Below are positions 48,052 through 58,083 of a DNA stretch of 64,000 bases, piece by piece. The DNA comes from Brevundimonas sp. PAMC22021 (GTDB taxonomy: Bacteria > Pseudomonadota > Alphaproteobacteria > Caulobacterales > Caulobacteraceae). Position 1 is the first letter of the stretch. Each line of letters begins with the position of its first letter. The translations under genes and the position numbers were made by a program. Below the pieces are notes generated by a model. It searched no databases. It had not been told where the DNA came from and worked only from the letters and a program-made list of their open reading frames with translations. The stretch lies in assembly GCF_019443405.1 (NCBI RefSeq), contig NZ_CP080376.1, positions 806,001 to 870,000 of the forward strand, in the 5' to 3' direction.

Positions 48052-49017
48052 TCACGCCGCGACCCTCTGTTCACGCACGCCCAGCACCCGACAGATGGCG
48101 TAAACCAGGTCGGCGCGGTTCAGCGTATAGAAGTGGAAGTCGGAGAAGCCTTCCTCCTGCAGCCGCGCGCACGTCTCGGCGGCCACCGAGGCTGCGAGCA
48201 GCCGGCGAGTGTCCGGATCGTTGTCAAGCCCGTCGAAATGCGCCTCCAGCCACGCCGGAATAGCCGCCCCGCACGAGCTGCTCATCCGCTTCAGTCCGGC
48301 GAAGTTGGACACCGGCATGACGCCGGGGATCAGCGGGATCGATACGCCCGCCGCCCGCACCCGGTCGCGGAACCGCAAGAAAGCATCAATGTCGAAAAAG
48401 AACTGTGTCAGCGCCCGCGTGGCGCCGGCGTCCACCTTGGCCTTCAGCACGTCGATGTCGTGCTCGATCGATGGGCTCTCGGGATGCTGTTCCGGATAGA
48501 CGCCGACGGTGATGTCGAAGCCGCCGATGCGCTGGATGGCCTGCGCCAGCTCCGTCGCATTGGCGTAACCATCTGCGTGAGGTTGGTAGACGCCGCCGAT
48601 GCCTGTTGAGCCATTTGGGCCGTTCGGCGGATCGCCGCGCAAGGCCACGATGTGGTCGACGCCGATGGCCTTGTAGCCCTCGATCACCTCATCTACCTCG
48701 GCGCGGCTGGCCTCGACGCAGGTCAGGTGGGCGGCGGGGCGCAGAGAGGTCTCGGTGATGATCCGCTGCACCGTGCGGTGCGTTCGCTCGCGCGTCGATC
48801 CCCCCGCGCCGTAGGTAACGGAGACAAAGTCGGGCCGCAGCGGCTCCAGCCGCCGGATCGCCTTCCACAGATTGGCCTCGGCCTCGTCCGTCTTGGGCGG
48901 AAAGAACTCAAACGACACCTTGACCGCATCGCGGTTCGAGCCCGCGCGCGCCACGGGTCCCAGCGGCGACAGCAGCAGCGCCCGCGCCTCGGCCAGGCTC
49001 GTCGACGATCCCTTCAT
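48052..49017 (-). CDS. metF: 5,10-methylenetetrahydrofolate reductase
   Basis: MetF makes 5-methyl-THF for methionine synthase. The 321-residue FAD protein shows SFEFFPPK with the catalytic Glu37, SVTYGAGGSTR, HLTCVEASRAEVDEVI, ALRGDPP, and ITQFFFD-like LTQFFFDIDAFLRF. ATG 49017 shares one base with the upstream TGA (TGATG). It supplies the substrate for the two metH products downstream in the same transcript. Confidence 0.96.
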   Translation of the reverse strand: MKGSSTSLAEARALLLSPLGPVARAGSNRDAVKVSFEFFPPKTDEAEANLWKAIRRLEPLRPDFVSVTYGAGGSTRERTHRTVQRIITETSLRPAAHLTCVEASRAEVDEVIEGYKAIGVDHIVALRGDPPNGPNGSTGIGGVYQPHADGYANATELAQAIQRIGGFDITVGVYPEQHPESPSIEHDIDVLKAKVDAGATRALTQFFFDIDAFLRFRDRVRAAGVSIPLIPGVMPVSNFAGLKRMSSSCGAAIPAWLEAHFDGLDNDPDTRRLLAASVAAETCARLQEEGFSDFHFYTLNRADLVYAICRVLGVREQRVAA

Positions 49018-49988
49018 CAGGCGACGCTCCTTTGGGCGACGGTCTCGCGCTCGGCGATCCAGATGGTCACGGTCAGGCCCTCGGATTCAGGGGACAGGGC
49101 GATGGGAGCGGAGGTCTTCAGCCCCGCCTCCGTCAGCCAGCCGGAGATCTCATTGTCGGAAAAGCCCAGCCGCCGATGTTGATGCGCTTCGCGCATGTGC
49201 TCGAACGTGTGCGGCGCGAAATCGACGATCACCAGCCGCCCGCCGGGCATCACCAGCCGCGCGGCCTCCGCCGCCGCCGCCGCCGGATCGGCGAGGTAGT
49301 GCAGCACCTGGTGCACGATCACCAGGTCCGCGCTCTCGGCCGGCAGGCGGGTCGCAAAGATGTCGCCGTGACGCAGTTCGACCTTGTCCAGCCCGGCCTT
49401 GGATGCGTTGGCGCGGGCGATGTTCAGCATGTTCTGGCTGAGATCCAGCCCGACCGACATCTTGGCCCGGCGCCCGAACAGGGTCAGCATCCGACCGGAG
49501 CCGGTGCCCAGATCGACCACCCGCTCGAACGGTCCCGAGCCGATGGCCCGCTCCAGCGCCGCCTCGACCGCGCTTTCGCTGACATAGAGCGAGCGCAGCT
49601 TGTCCCACTGGGGCGCCACCTGTTCGAAGTAGCGCGCGGCATGCTCCTCGCGGTCGCGCCGAACCTCGTCCAGCCGCCGGTGATCGGCCTCGCCCGCGTC
49701 GTCGGCCAGGATGTCCAGCACAGTGTCGATCAGTCGCCGCGCCTGGGCGTCATGCGACAGCCGATAGTAGACCCGTGCCCCGTCCGGAAACCGCTCGATC
49801 AGTCCGGCGTCGGTCATCAGCTTCAGGTGGCGCGACACGCGCGGCTGGCTCTGGTCCAGCACCCGCGACAGCTCCATCACCGACAGCTCTTCCCCCGCCA
49901 GCAGCGACAGCACCCGCAGCCGCGTCGGCTCTCCGGCGGCTCGCAAGGCTTCCACGGTCTGGTCGGCGTTCAGGTTCATGCCTGACAT
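49017..49988 (-). CDS. ArsR-family regulator fused to a SAM-dependent methyltransferase domain
   Basis: Residues 1-95 are an ArsR winged helix (AAGEPTRLRVLSLLAGEELSVMELSRVLDQSQPRVSRHLKLM). Residues 150-310 are a class I methyltransferase domain with VVDLGTGSGRML at 157-168. No ArsR-type metal cysteines are visible. SahR-type ArsR regulators of methionine genes in proteobacteria bind S-adenosylhomocysteine, so this protein is probably the SAH/SAM-responsive repressor of the metF-metH operon it heads. ATG 49988 follows aagga with 9 nt spacing; ATG 49979 is an alternative. A perfect palindrome overlaps the start. Confidence 0.87.
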   Translation of the reverse strand: MSGMNLNADQTVEALRAAGEPTRLRVLSLLAGEELSVMELSRVLDQSQPRVSRHLKLMTDAGLIERFPDGARVYYRLSHDAQARRLIDTVLDILADDAGEADHRRLDEVRRDREEHAARYFEQVAPQWDKLRSLYVSESAVEAALERAIGSGPFERVVDLGTGSGRMLTLFGRRAKMSVGLDLSQNMLNIARANASKAGLDKVELRHGDIFATRLPAESADLVIVHQVLHYLADPAAAAAEAARLVMPGGRLVIVDFAPHTFEHMREAHQHRRLGFSDNEISGWLTEAGLKTSAPIALSPESEGLTVTIWIAERETVAQRSVA

Positions 49989-50008
49989 ATAAGGATATCC
50001 TTATATGT
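49985..50008. promoter_or_regulatory. 24-bp perfect palindrome, putative operator of the methionine operon
   Basis: acatataaggat (49985-49996) is followed directly by its reverse complement atccttatatgt (49997-50008). It covers the ribosome-binding site (aagga) and the first codon of the ArsR-methyltransferase gene, so it could act as a DNA operator and also form a hairpin in mRNA. It is AT-rich in a GC-rich genome. Confidence 0.8.
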
Positions 50009-50021
50009 TTGTCCAAGAGAA

Positions 50022-50192
50022 ATGACGACGGCCAGTCACCTCGACGACACGCGCGTCTACACGCATCATTGCGCAATGGAGACGTTCCCATTCATCCTCG
50101 ACGACGCGTATGCCGCCGTCGCCTGCGACGACGCACGAGAGGAGGAGGCTGACGCTTGGAGCGAGGCTCTGGTGGGCGACGCCGTTCAATGA
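50022..50192 (+). CDS. Small acidic ORF divergent from the methionine operon
   Basis: A 56-codon frame starting ATG at 50022, 13 nt from the palindrome, encoding MTTASHLDDTRVYTHHC and an acidic middle (DDAYAAVACDDAREEEADAW). Third codon positions are mostly G or C, as in real genes here, but the ribosome-binding site (aagag) is close and weak. No family is recognised. It could share the palindrome as operator. Confidence 0.35.
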   Translation: MTTASHLDDTRVYTHHCAMETFPFILDDAYAAVACDDAREEEADAWSEALVGDAVQ

Positions 50193-50314
50193 CCTATGGG
50201 CTGCGGCGGAGTGCCTCTGGTGAGACTTTGTTAGCCGGCCGTCGGGGCACGGTGCGTCAAGTTGGATAAATCTTCAGCAAAAACGCTGCAAGCAACCGGT
50301 CCGTTGTCGCAGCG
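50193..50314. other. Spacer downstream of the DUF429-DUF433 gene
   Basis: Nothing recognisable: no hairpin with a T-run, no repeat, no gene. Together with 49989-50021 it makes up the untranslated part of this 326-nt interval. Confidence 0.5.
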
Positions 50315-51402
50315 CTACTGAAGGCGATCCTTCTCGGCAAGCATCGCGCCATAGGCATACGCCGCCCGGATATCTTCGGCCTCTAGGTACGGAAAGTCGG
50401 TCAGTATGTCTTCTGCCGTCACACCGTCCGCCAACATGTTGAGAACTTGGTCAACGCCGATACGCATGCGGCGAATGCAAGGCTTGCCGCCAAGCACGCC
50501 TCGCTCTTTGGTGATCCGTGCGAGCAAGGGCGTGGACATCTCCGCAGGCGGCGAGAGGTCGTCGATCCAGCGCGCGGCATCGCCGTTCCAGACCGCATTG
50601 AAGCCCACATCGTATTTCTGCGCGGCAGATGCCAGAATGGGCCGTGTTCTTGCCGATGTAGGCGTGACCATATACCCGGTGATGCCGTCTCTCAGCACGG
50701 CGAGTTCGCTCATCTCATCGCGTCGCCAAGATATGGCGATCAGCACACAGATGGCTGCGTCCAACTGATCCTGGTTGGCCTTCTTCGGCGAGGTTTTACG
50801 ACTTGCCTCGCGCGCCCAGAGTTCAAGGTCGGGAAGGCGCCGGCGCTGTGCATGATCAGCAACACCTTCTGCGACCATCCGCCAGTCGTCCGGTGAGAAC
50901 TGCGCCCTTGACGCGGGATTGTACTTGGCCGCTCGACCTCTTGTTGAAATCTCATCGATCATCGACGGCAGCGCGAGCGCTGGAAAGACTTCGATAAGGA
51001 AGATGCCCGAGGCGCATGATCTCGCCGCTTCTGGGTTCTCCCTTGCACCCAAGCTATCAAGGAAAGACCACACGGGTGCAGCGTCGCCGAACATGGACGC
51101 CTTGCTGCGATTAGCCGGCTGGACGCCGCCTTTCAGGCGATTCACCAAAGATCCCGCCACGCGCTCCACAGGCCGGCACCCGCCGCGGTTCGGCACAAGG
51201 GTCGGCTGGTCCAAGGCGATCAGGACATAATCGGAATTCGCCTTGGCGTCGCAAATGGCGTCACTGGCTTGGGCGAAGGTGGCTGAGGTAGGCGGCGTAA
51301 AGTTGGAGGGTTTCCCGTCTTCGAACTCCATGAGCGCAATTGCGCCCGGCTGTTTAGGATTGTCGGTCCAAGCGGAGTCGAAGCCGATGAAGACCTCCTT
51401 CG

Positions 51403-51406
<4 letters not shown>
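50315..51406 (-). CDS. DUF429 (predicted RNase H-like) protein fused to a C-terminal DUF433 domain
   Basis: A 363-residue protein. Residues 1-270 match DUF429: FIGFDSAWTDNPKQPGA, LIALDQPTLVPN, FLIEVFPALALP and NQDQLDAAICVLIA, with the acidic residues expected of an RNase H-like fold. The last 60 residues (ITKERGVLGGKPCIRRMRIGVDQVLNMLADG... AYAYGAMLAE) match DUF433, a domain of VapB-like antitoxins. GTG at 51406 overlaps the ettA TGA (GTGA), so it is coupled to ettA. GC content is lower than in neighbouring genes, suggesting a later arrival. Function unknown; a toxin-antitoxin or nuclease role is conjecture. Confidence 0.72.
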
Positions 51407-53070
<1,664 letters not shown>

Positions 53071-53187
53071 GAGGTGCGGTGCGCCCTTGGGTTCGTGGTG
53101 CGAGGGGGAGTTTCGGCGTCGGATGTAGCGGTCGCGCCCGACGAGATCAAACCCTAGCGGCCCGGCGCGGCCGTTTGATGGCGACCT

Positions 53188-53979
53188 CTAGAGCGTATAG
53201 CCGCCATCGGCGACCAGGCCCGCGCCAGTGATCGACCGGGCGGCGTCCGACAGCAGAAACACGATCTGCTCCGCGATCTCTTCGGGCTTGGCGTAGCGGC
53301 CCAGCGGCGTGGCGAAGGACGCCAGACGCGCGAAGGCAGCCTCTTCCGAGCCGGTCTCGGCGATCAGGTCCTGAAAGAAGCTCATGCCGCGCCAGATCGG
53401 CGTCTCGACCCCGCCAGGCAGGACGGCATTGACGCGCAAGCCCCGCGCCGCGCCTTCCTTGGCCGCCACCCGCGTCAGCTGCAGCAGTCCGGCCTTGGAT
53501 GCGCCGTACGCGCCTGTGCCCGGCTCGGCCTTGATCGCCGACGCCGACGACACCGCCACCATCGCCCCGCCGTCGCGAAGCAGCCGCATCCCGGTTCGCA
53601 GCGTCAGAAAGGCGCCGTCTAGATTGACGCCCAGCACCCGCCGCCAAGCGTCCAGCGACAGGTCCGCGATCGCGCCCGCGTCCGACACGCCCGCGCAGGC
53701 GACCACGCCGTCCAGGCCGCCGAACCGGCCACGCAGTTCCGCCTCCAAGGCGTCCCACCTCATCTCGTCGACGATGTCGAAGTCAGCAACTACCCTTTCG
53801 ACCGACGGGGGCAGATCGGAGCCCAACGCCTCCAGTCCCGCTCGATCCCTGTCGATCAGCACCAGCCCCCGTGCGCCGTCCGCCGCCAGCCGAAGCGCCG
53901 TCGCCCGGCCGATCCCGGAGGCCGCCCCGGTCAGCAGCACGACGCCTCGGGCGGGAGCGGGCAGGGGCGTGTCAGGCAT
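53188..53979 (-). CDS. Short-chain dehydrogenase/reductase
   Basis: A 263-residue classical SDR of the FabG-like type. TGAASGIG lies at 17-24, VVACAGVSDAG replaces NNAG, catalytic Ser near VAVSSASA, and YGASK supplies Tyr and Lys. The ending LSDAARSITGAGLVADGGYTL is typical of the family. The start overlaps the oxygenase-like gene by 8 nt, so the two are coupled and probably act in one pathway. Substrate is not deducible. Confidence 0.88.
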   Translation of the reverse strand: MPDTPLPAPARGVVLLTGAASGIGRATALRLAADGARGLVLIDRDRAGLEALGSDLPPSVERVVADFDIVDEMRWDALEAELRGRFGGLDGVVACAGVSDAGAIADLSLDAWRRVLGVNLDGAFLTLRTGMRLLRDGGAMVAVSSASAIKAEPGTGAYGASKAGLLQLTRVAAKEGAARGLRVNAVLPGGVETPIWRGMSFFQDLIAETGSEEAAFARLASFATPLGRYAKPEEIAEQIVFLLSDAARSITGAGLVADGGYTL

Positions 53980-54583
53980 AGTTGAAGCTCACCGAAATCC
54001 GGTCCGACTTGGCCGCGTTGACCGGCACCTCGTGCCGCAGCCAGCTTTCCCACATCAGCACTGTGCCGGGCTGGGGGTTCAGATAGACGAACGGCCGCTC
54101 GGCCTCCGACGCCTCCTCGCTGACGGAGGGCCTGGCCATCATCATCGGCAGGCGCGGGTCCTCCAGCTTCAGCGCCGAGGCGCCGGGCGGCGTCTCCACA
54201 TAGACGGTGCCGCTCAGGAAAGCGTGCGGATGGATGTGGCCCGTGTGCCCGCCGCCCGGCTTCAGGATGTTGACCCACAGGTTGTCCAGGCGTGGTTTCC
54301 TCGCAAGGTCGAAGTTCAGCGCCCGCGCATAGGCCAGCGCATGCCGATCCAGATGCCGCTTCAGCTCCGCGAACTCCGGCAGACGCTGCGGCAGGTCGTT
54401 CAGAGAGCCATAGGAGGTGTAGCCGCGATACCCGTTCGCCCGACACCACCGCCTTCCGCCCTCGTCCTCTTCCGCCAGCATCCGGCAGGCGTCGGAAAGC
54501 TGCTGGTTGAACGCGGCGAACCCGCGCCCTTCCGCCAGCGAGGCTTCGTAGACCTGGGTGACGAACAGCGGGCGCAGCGACAT
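53972..54583 (-). CDS. TIGR02466-type 2OG-Fe(II) oxygenase-like protein
   Basis: A 203-residue protein with the jelly-roll features of TIGR02466 proteins: YTSYGSLNDLPQR, NLWVNILKPGGGHTGHIHPHAFLSGTVYV with candidate iron ligands His, and PGTVLMWESWLRHEVPVN with the last His. Members resemble prolyl 4-hydroxylases but lack confirmed substrates. ATG 54583 is chosen since the longer open frame to 54643 runs into a repeat hairpin. No good ribosome-binding site precedes it. The downstream SDR gene overlaps by 8 nt. Confidence 0.78.
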   Translation of the reverse strand: MSLRPLFVTQVYEASLAEGRGFAAFNQQLSDACRMLAEEDEGGRRWCRANGYRGYTSYGSLNDLPQRLPEFAELKRHLDRHALAYARALNFDLARKPRLDNLWVNILKPGGGHTGHIHPHAFLSGTVYVETPPGASALKLEDPRLPMMMARPSVSEEASEAERPFVYLNPQPGTVLMWESWLRHEVPVNAAKSDRISVSFNYA

Positions 54584-54630
54584 GAGCAGGGGATAGCCTT
54601 CCGGGACGGCGAGGTGAAGGCGGATACTCT

Positions 54631-54722
54631 TTCCTCCCCACATCGTGGGGAGGGAACCGCCGCGCCACCCCCTCCGTCACGGCGCAAGCGCCGCGCCACT
54701 TCCCCATCTGCGATGGGGAGGA
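54631..54722. repeat. Family B palindromic element, copy 2
   Basis: A small hairpin (ttcctccccac / gtggggagggaa, 54631-54656) followed by cccctccgtcacggcgcaa and gccgcgccac.tcccca segments that match the reverse complement of the 48000-48036 half of the copy near metF. Confidence 0.7.
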
Positions 54723-54740
54723 GAGGAGACCGGTCTTCTC

Positions 54741-54898
54741 CCTCCCCGTCCGGGGAGGGTGGCTGAGCCCCAAAGGGGCGAAGCCGGGTGGGGGCGGCCA
54801 TGCGACCCATCGGTGGCCTGTCCGGCTTCACGCCGCGCGCCCCTGCCGGGCCGCCCCCACCCGGTCGCTGACGCGACCACCCTACCCGGACGGGGAGG
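54741..54898. repeat. Long palindrome (family C)
   Basis: Left arm cctccccgtccggggagg onward (54741-54762) pairs with ccaccctacccggacgggg (54877-54898) with one mismatch. Inside, ccgggtgggggcggc pairs with gccgcccccacccgg. It can form a hairpin of about 158 nt. Confidence 0.75.
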
Positions 54899-54943
54899 TA
54901 GAGGTGCCTCCTCGCCGCCCGCTCCCTTCCTTCCCTTCCTCCC

Positions 54944-55037
54944 CGTCACCCTCGCCCTTGTGGCGAGGGTCCAGACTCCCGGTGCTCCACGTCAAAGACC
55001 GGGAGTCTGGATCCTCGGGACAAGCCCGAGGATGACG
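54944..55037. repeat. Family A palindromic intergenic element, copy 2
   Basis: Left arm (begins cgtcaccctcgccc, ends gactcccggt) and right arm (accgggagtctgg...gaggatgacg) are reverse complements over about 40 nt with a short spacer. It shares tccagactcccggt and the outer sequence with copy 1 at 35001. Between the arms the small internal hairpin differs by paired substitutions. Confidence 0.82.
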
Positions 55038-55331
55038 GGTAAAACGTGTCAGCCAGCGCATCAGCGGCGACAAAACCTAGGTGCATCAGATCCCTAGCCG
55101 TTCCTCGCCCCCACTTCCCCGCCTGGGTTCAAACCCGTGTCACCCTGCATCCGTCTCGTCGCACTGGAGGGCTCGCCTGGCCTGCGACCTTGCGAGCGAC
55201 GGGAGCGGATGGAGCGGGAGGTCGTGGGGGTTCGCCTTTGCGGCCGCCGGTGCTGAACTCGGTTCAGCGCCGAGAGGGTAGAGGGGGATACTCGGCCGGT
55301 CCAGGGACAGCCTCGCAGGGCTGCCTGCCCA

Positions 55332-55356
55332 CGTCACCCTCGGGCTTGACCCGGGG
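55332..55356. repeat. Solo half-element of family A
   Basis: cgtcaccctcgggcttgacc and the following cggggg resemble one arm of the family A palindrome; no partner arm was found nearby. Confidence 0.5.
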
Positions 55357-55542
55357 GCGCAGGCTTAGGACTTAGGCGCTAAGACCGCCACCATCCCACG
55401 GTCCTGGCTTGCAGACACAAATCATCCGCGCGGGGCGTCAGGTTTCGTCGAAACGGTAACCCCTACCCATACTCCGAGCGAAGACCCGCCGCCCCGTCCG
55501 CCCTCCAACCGGATGCCCACAGCAGGCCGGGGCTTTTGCGCG

Positions 55543-56283
55543 TCACCAACCCAGCCGCGCCTCGCCGCGCAGGATCGCCTCGGCCTCCAGCGTGTGCTTC
55601 GTCTCGGAGCCCCGCTCATGCATCACCAGCGGCGGCAGCAGTCGCAGCGGCGCCTTGCCCGTCTTGATCGCCTGCACCAGCACCCGCTTGGCCGGCTGAT
55701 CGGCGAACGGGTGGATCGGCCGGATCGCGAACGACCCGGCCTTGTCGCCCAGCAGCGCCAGCAGGTCGGCCAGACGATCGGCCCGATGGATCACCACGAT
55801 GCGGCCGCCCTCTCGCACGGCCTTGAGCAGGAACCGCGTCCAGGCCTCCAGCCCGTCATCGGCCATCCAGGCGTCGCGCTTGCCCGGTCCCGGCGCACGC
55901 ATCGCGCCCGGATCGTCGAAAAAGGGCGGATTGCTGATCGCCCAGTCGAATGGCGGGAGGTCCAGCGCGCGAAAGCCCGCCGCCACGTCGCCGACGACGA
56001 CCTCGGCGCGATCCGCCATGCCGTTCAGCGCCGCATTCTCCCGCGCCAGATCGGCCATCAATGGATCGCGCTCCAGGCCGACGACGTGCGCGCCGAGGCA
56101 TCGCGCGGCGACCTGCATCAGCGCGCCGCCCGCGCCGCAGCCGGCCTCGATCACCCATTCGTCGACCTCGACGCCGACCGCCGCCGCCAGCAGCGCCGCG
56201 TCCATCCCCGCGCGATAGCCGGTCGCGGGCTGACGCAGCCGCACCCGGCCGCCGAGCAGCCCGCTCTCCCTGACCTGGGACAT
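55543..56283 (-). CDS. trmN6: tRNA1(Val) (adenine(37)-N6)-methyltransferase TrmN6
   Basis: A 246-residue N6-adenine methyltransferase acting on A37 of tRNA-Val. SAM motif VIEAGCGAGGALMQVA, acidic VGLERDPLMADLARENAALNG, and catalytic ISNPPFFDDP (NPPF) are present. The N-terminus GGRVRLRQPATGYRAGMDAALLAAAV matches YfiC/TrmN6. ATG 56283 is placed 9 nt after ggagagg; ATG 56292 would abut the ribosome-binding site. It diverges from the polyprenyl synthase gene 111 nt away. Confidence 0.88.
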   Translation of the reverse strand: MSQVRESGLLGGRVRLRQPATGYRAGMDAALLAAAVGVEVDEWVIEAGCGAGGALMQVAARCLGAHVVGLERDPLMADLARENAALNGMADRAEVVVGDVAAGFRALDLPPFDWAISNPPFFDDPGAMRAPGPGKRDAWMADDGLEAWTRFLLKAVREGGRIVVIHRADRLADLLALLGDKAGSFAIRPIHPFADQPAKRVLVQAIKTGKAPLRLLPPLVMHERGSETKHTLEAEAILRGEARLGW

Positions 56284-56394
56284 AATGGCCATCCTCTCCA
56301 CCGCGCTCGCGGGTCGAAGCGCCTTGACCCCCAAAGGGGCGATCACCATTGTGCGCCGCATCGCGACCCGGCAAGCCCGGCGCGGCCGTTTGTC

Positions 56395-57453
56395 ATGGGC
56401 GCGCCTCCCGCGCCTTGCGTTTCGAAAGAGTTTTCCTTGGACGCTGTCCTCGCCGCCGCTCCCCGCTCGAAGGGAGATGTCGACGCCCTTGTCCGGCTGG
56501 CCGAGGTCGACATGGCGGCCGTCGACGCCCTGATTCTGGACCGGATGCAGTCGGACGTGCCGGTGATCCCGCGCCTGGCCGAGCATCTGATCGCCGCGGG
56601 CGGCAAGCGTCTGCGCCCGCTGCTGACGGTGGCGGCGGCGCGTGCGGTGGGCGCCGCGGGCGACATCGGCGGACCGCTGCGGCTGGCGGCGGCGGTCGAG
56701 TTCATTCACACCGCGACGCTCCTGCACGACGACATCGTGGATGCGTCCGAGCTGCGACGCGGCAAGGTGGCGGCCCACCTGATCTGGGGCGCGCCCACCA
56801 GCGTGCTGGTGGGCGACTTCCTGTTCGCCCGCGCCTTCGAGTTGATGGTCGAGACGGATTCCCTGCGGGCGCTGGGCATCCTGGCCGCCGCCTCGCGCGT
56901 GATCTCAGAGGGCGAGGTGCTGCAGCTGACGCGCGCCCACGACCTGAATCTCGAGCAGGACACCTATCTCACCATCATCTCGGCCAAGACCGCCGAACTG
57001 TTCGCCGCCGCCGCCGAATCCGGCGCCGTGGGCGCCGGCGCCGATGACGCGGTGGTCAAGGCCATGCGCGACTACGGCATGGCGCTGGGCATCGCCTTCC
57101 AGCTGGCCGACGACGCGCTGGACTACGGCGCCTCGGCCGAGGCCCTGGGCAAGAACGCCGGCGACGACTTCAACGAGGGCAAGGCCACCCTGCCGCTGAT
57201 CCTGGCGGTCGCCCGCACCCGGGGCCGCGAGGACGCCTTCTGGGAGAGGACCATCACCAGGGGCGAGCGCACGCCGGACGACTTCCGCCGCGCCCGCGAG
57301 ATCATCCTGGGGTCGGGCGCGGTGCAGGCGACGCTGGATCTGGCGGGCGAATATGCGGACGCGGCCAAGGCGGCGCTGTCCATCCTGCCGGACTCCGAAT
57401 GGCGCGCGGCGCTGGAGGCGCTGGCCGACTTCGCCGTCTCGCGTCCGGCCTGA
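56395..57453 (+). CDS. Polyprenyl (octaprenyl/decaprenyl) diphosphate synthase
   Basis: A trans-isoprenyl diphosphate synthase that builds the ubiquinone side chain. The 352-residue protein has GGKRLRPLLTVAAA, the first Asp-rich motif LLHDDIVD, and the second FQLADDALDYG. The fifth-residue environment before the first motif is small, consistent with a long product; octaprenyl versus decaprenyl cannot be decided. The frame is open far upstream; ATG 56395 is taken as start, with TTG 56437 (after aaagag) as alternative. Ubiquinone made here feeds the bc1 complex encoded in the same window. Confidence 0.92.
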   Translation: MGAPPAPCVSKEFSLDAVLAAAPRSKGDVDALVRLAEVDMAAVDALILDRMQSDVPVIPRLAEHLIAAGGKRLRPLLTVAAARAVGAAGDIGGPLRLAAAVEFIHTATLLHDDIVDASELRRGKVAAHLIWGAPTSVLVGDFLFARAFELMVETDSLRALGILAAASRVISEGEVLQLTRAHDLNLEQDTYLTIISAKTAELFAAAAESGAVGAGADDAVVKAMRDYGMALGIAFQLADDALDYGASAEALGKNAGDDFNEGKATLPLILAVARTRGREDAFWERTITRGERTPDDFRRAREIILGSGAVQATLDLAGEYADAAKAALSILPDSEWRAALEALADFAVSRPA

Positions 57454-57459
57454 TCGCGC

Positions 57460-58083
57460 TTGGCCGCCCTGGACGACCAGGTCCGCGAGGCCGATCCCGA
57501 CCGCTGGCTGTCCAGCCGCTTCGTCGCCGACGAGCGCCTGCGCGCCGACCTGATCGCCCTCTACGCCTTCGAGGCCGAGCTGCTGGCCATCCCCACTCGC
57601 GTAACCCAGCCGCTGCTGGCCGAGATGCGATATGCCTGGTGGGCCGAGCAGATGGACGGCGTCTTCTCCGGCGAGCCGCGCCTGGGCCACCCGGTGCTGG
57701 AGGCGCTGACCGATCTTGTCGGCCGCCATGCGCTTGATCGCGCCCCGTTTGACGCCCTGATCGAGGCGCATATCGGCCGGGTCCACGGCGAGGCGCACGA
57801 CCTGGACGCCTTCTACGTCGGCCCGATGCAGGCGGCGGCCCAGGTGCTGGCCGGCCCCGGCCATGCCGCCAGGATCATTGAGGCTGGCCGGATGCGCGGT
57901 CTGGCTCAGACCGGCCGGGCGGAAGAGGCGAGGGCGCTGCGTCCCGCCGCCAACCGGGCGCTGAAGGCTCTTCCGGCGCAGGCTTTTCCGGCCGTCGCCC
58001 ACGCCGCCCTGATCCGATCGGACGCGCCCGAGCCCGTCAAGCGGCTGCGTCTGACCTGGGCGGTGCTGCGGGGGCGGGTGTGA
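57460..58083 (+). CDS. Short squalene/phytoene-synthase-like protein
   Basis: A 207-residue member of the squalene/phytoene synthase superfamily (COG1562, NDUFAF6-like). Segments DPDRWLSSRFVADERLRADLIALYAFEAEL, RVTQPLLAEMRYAWWAEQMD and HPVLEAL match the first half of the fold. The Asp-rich motifs of true synthases are missing and the protein is about 70-80 residues shorter than usual, so catalysis is unlikely. TTG 57460, 6 nt after the upstream stop, is the only reasonable start. Its last 47 nt overlap the end of the convergent DUF2236 gene. Confidence 0.72.
   Translation: MAALDDQVREADPDRWLSSRFVADERLRADLIALYAFEAELLAIPTRVTQPLLAEMRYAWWAEQMDGVFSGEPRLGHPVLEALTDLVGRHALDRAPFDALIEAHIGRVHGEAHDLDAFYVGPMQAAAQVLAGPGHAARIIEAGRMRGLAQTGRAEEARALRPAANRALKALPAQAFPAVAHAALIRSDAPEPVKRLRLTWAVLRGRV

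Larger units (their letters stand above)
54584..55542. other. Gene-free, repeat-rich intergenic block
   Basis: In these 959 nt no frame shows a family motif, a ribosome-binding site or the codon bias of the neighbours. The block contains four palindromic units (54631-54722, 54741-54898, 54944-55037 and a half unit at 55332-55356). The rest, 55060-55320 and 55380-55540, shows nothing recognisable. It includes the 3' flank of trmN6. Confidence 0.7.

Noticed and set aside
55120..55140. tRNA T-arm-like gggttcaaaccc in the gene-free block
   Set aside because: No acceptor, D or anticodon stems could be built around it.
55046..55375. A 109-codon frame in the repeat-rich block
   Set aside because: No ribosome-binding site, no motif, and it runs across a repeat half-element.
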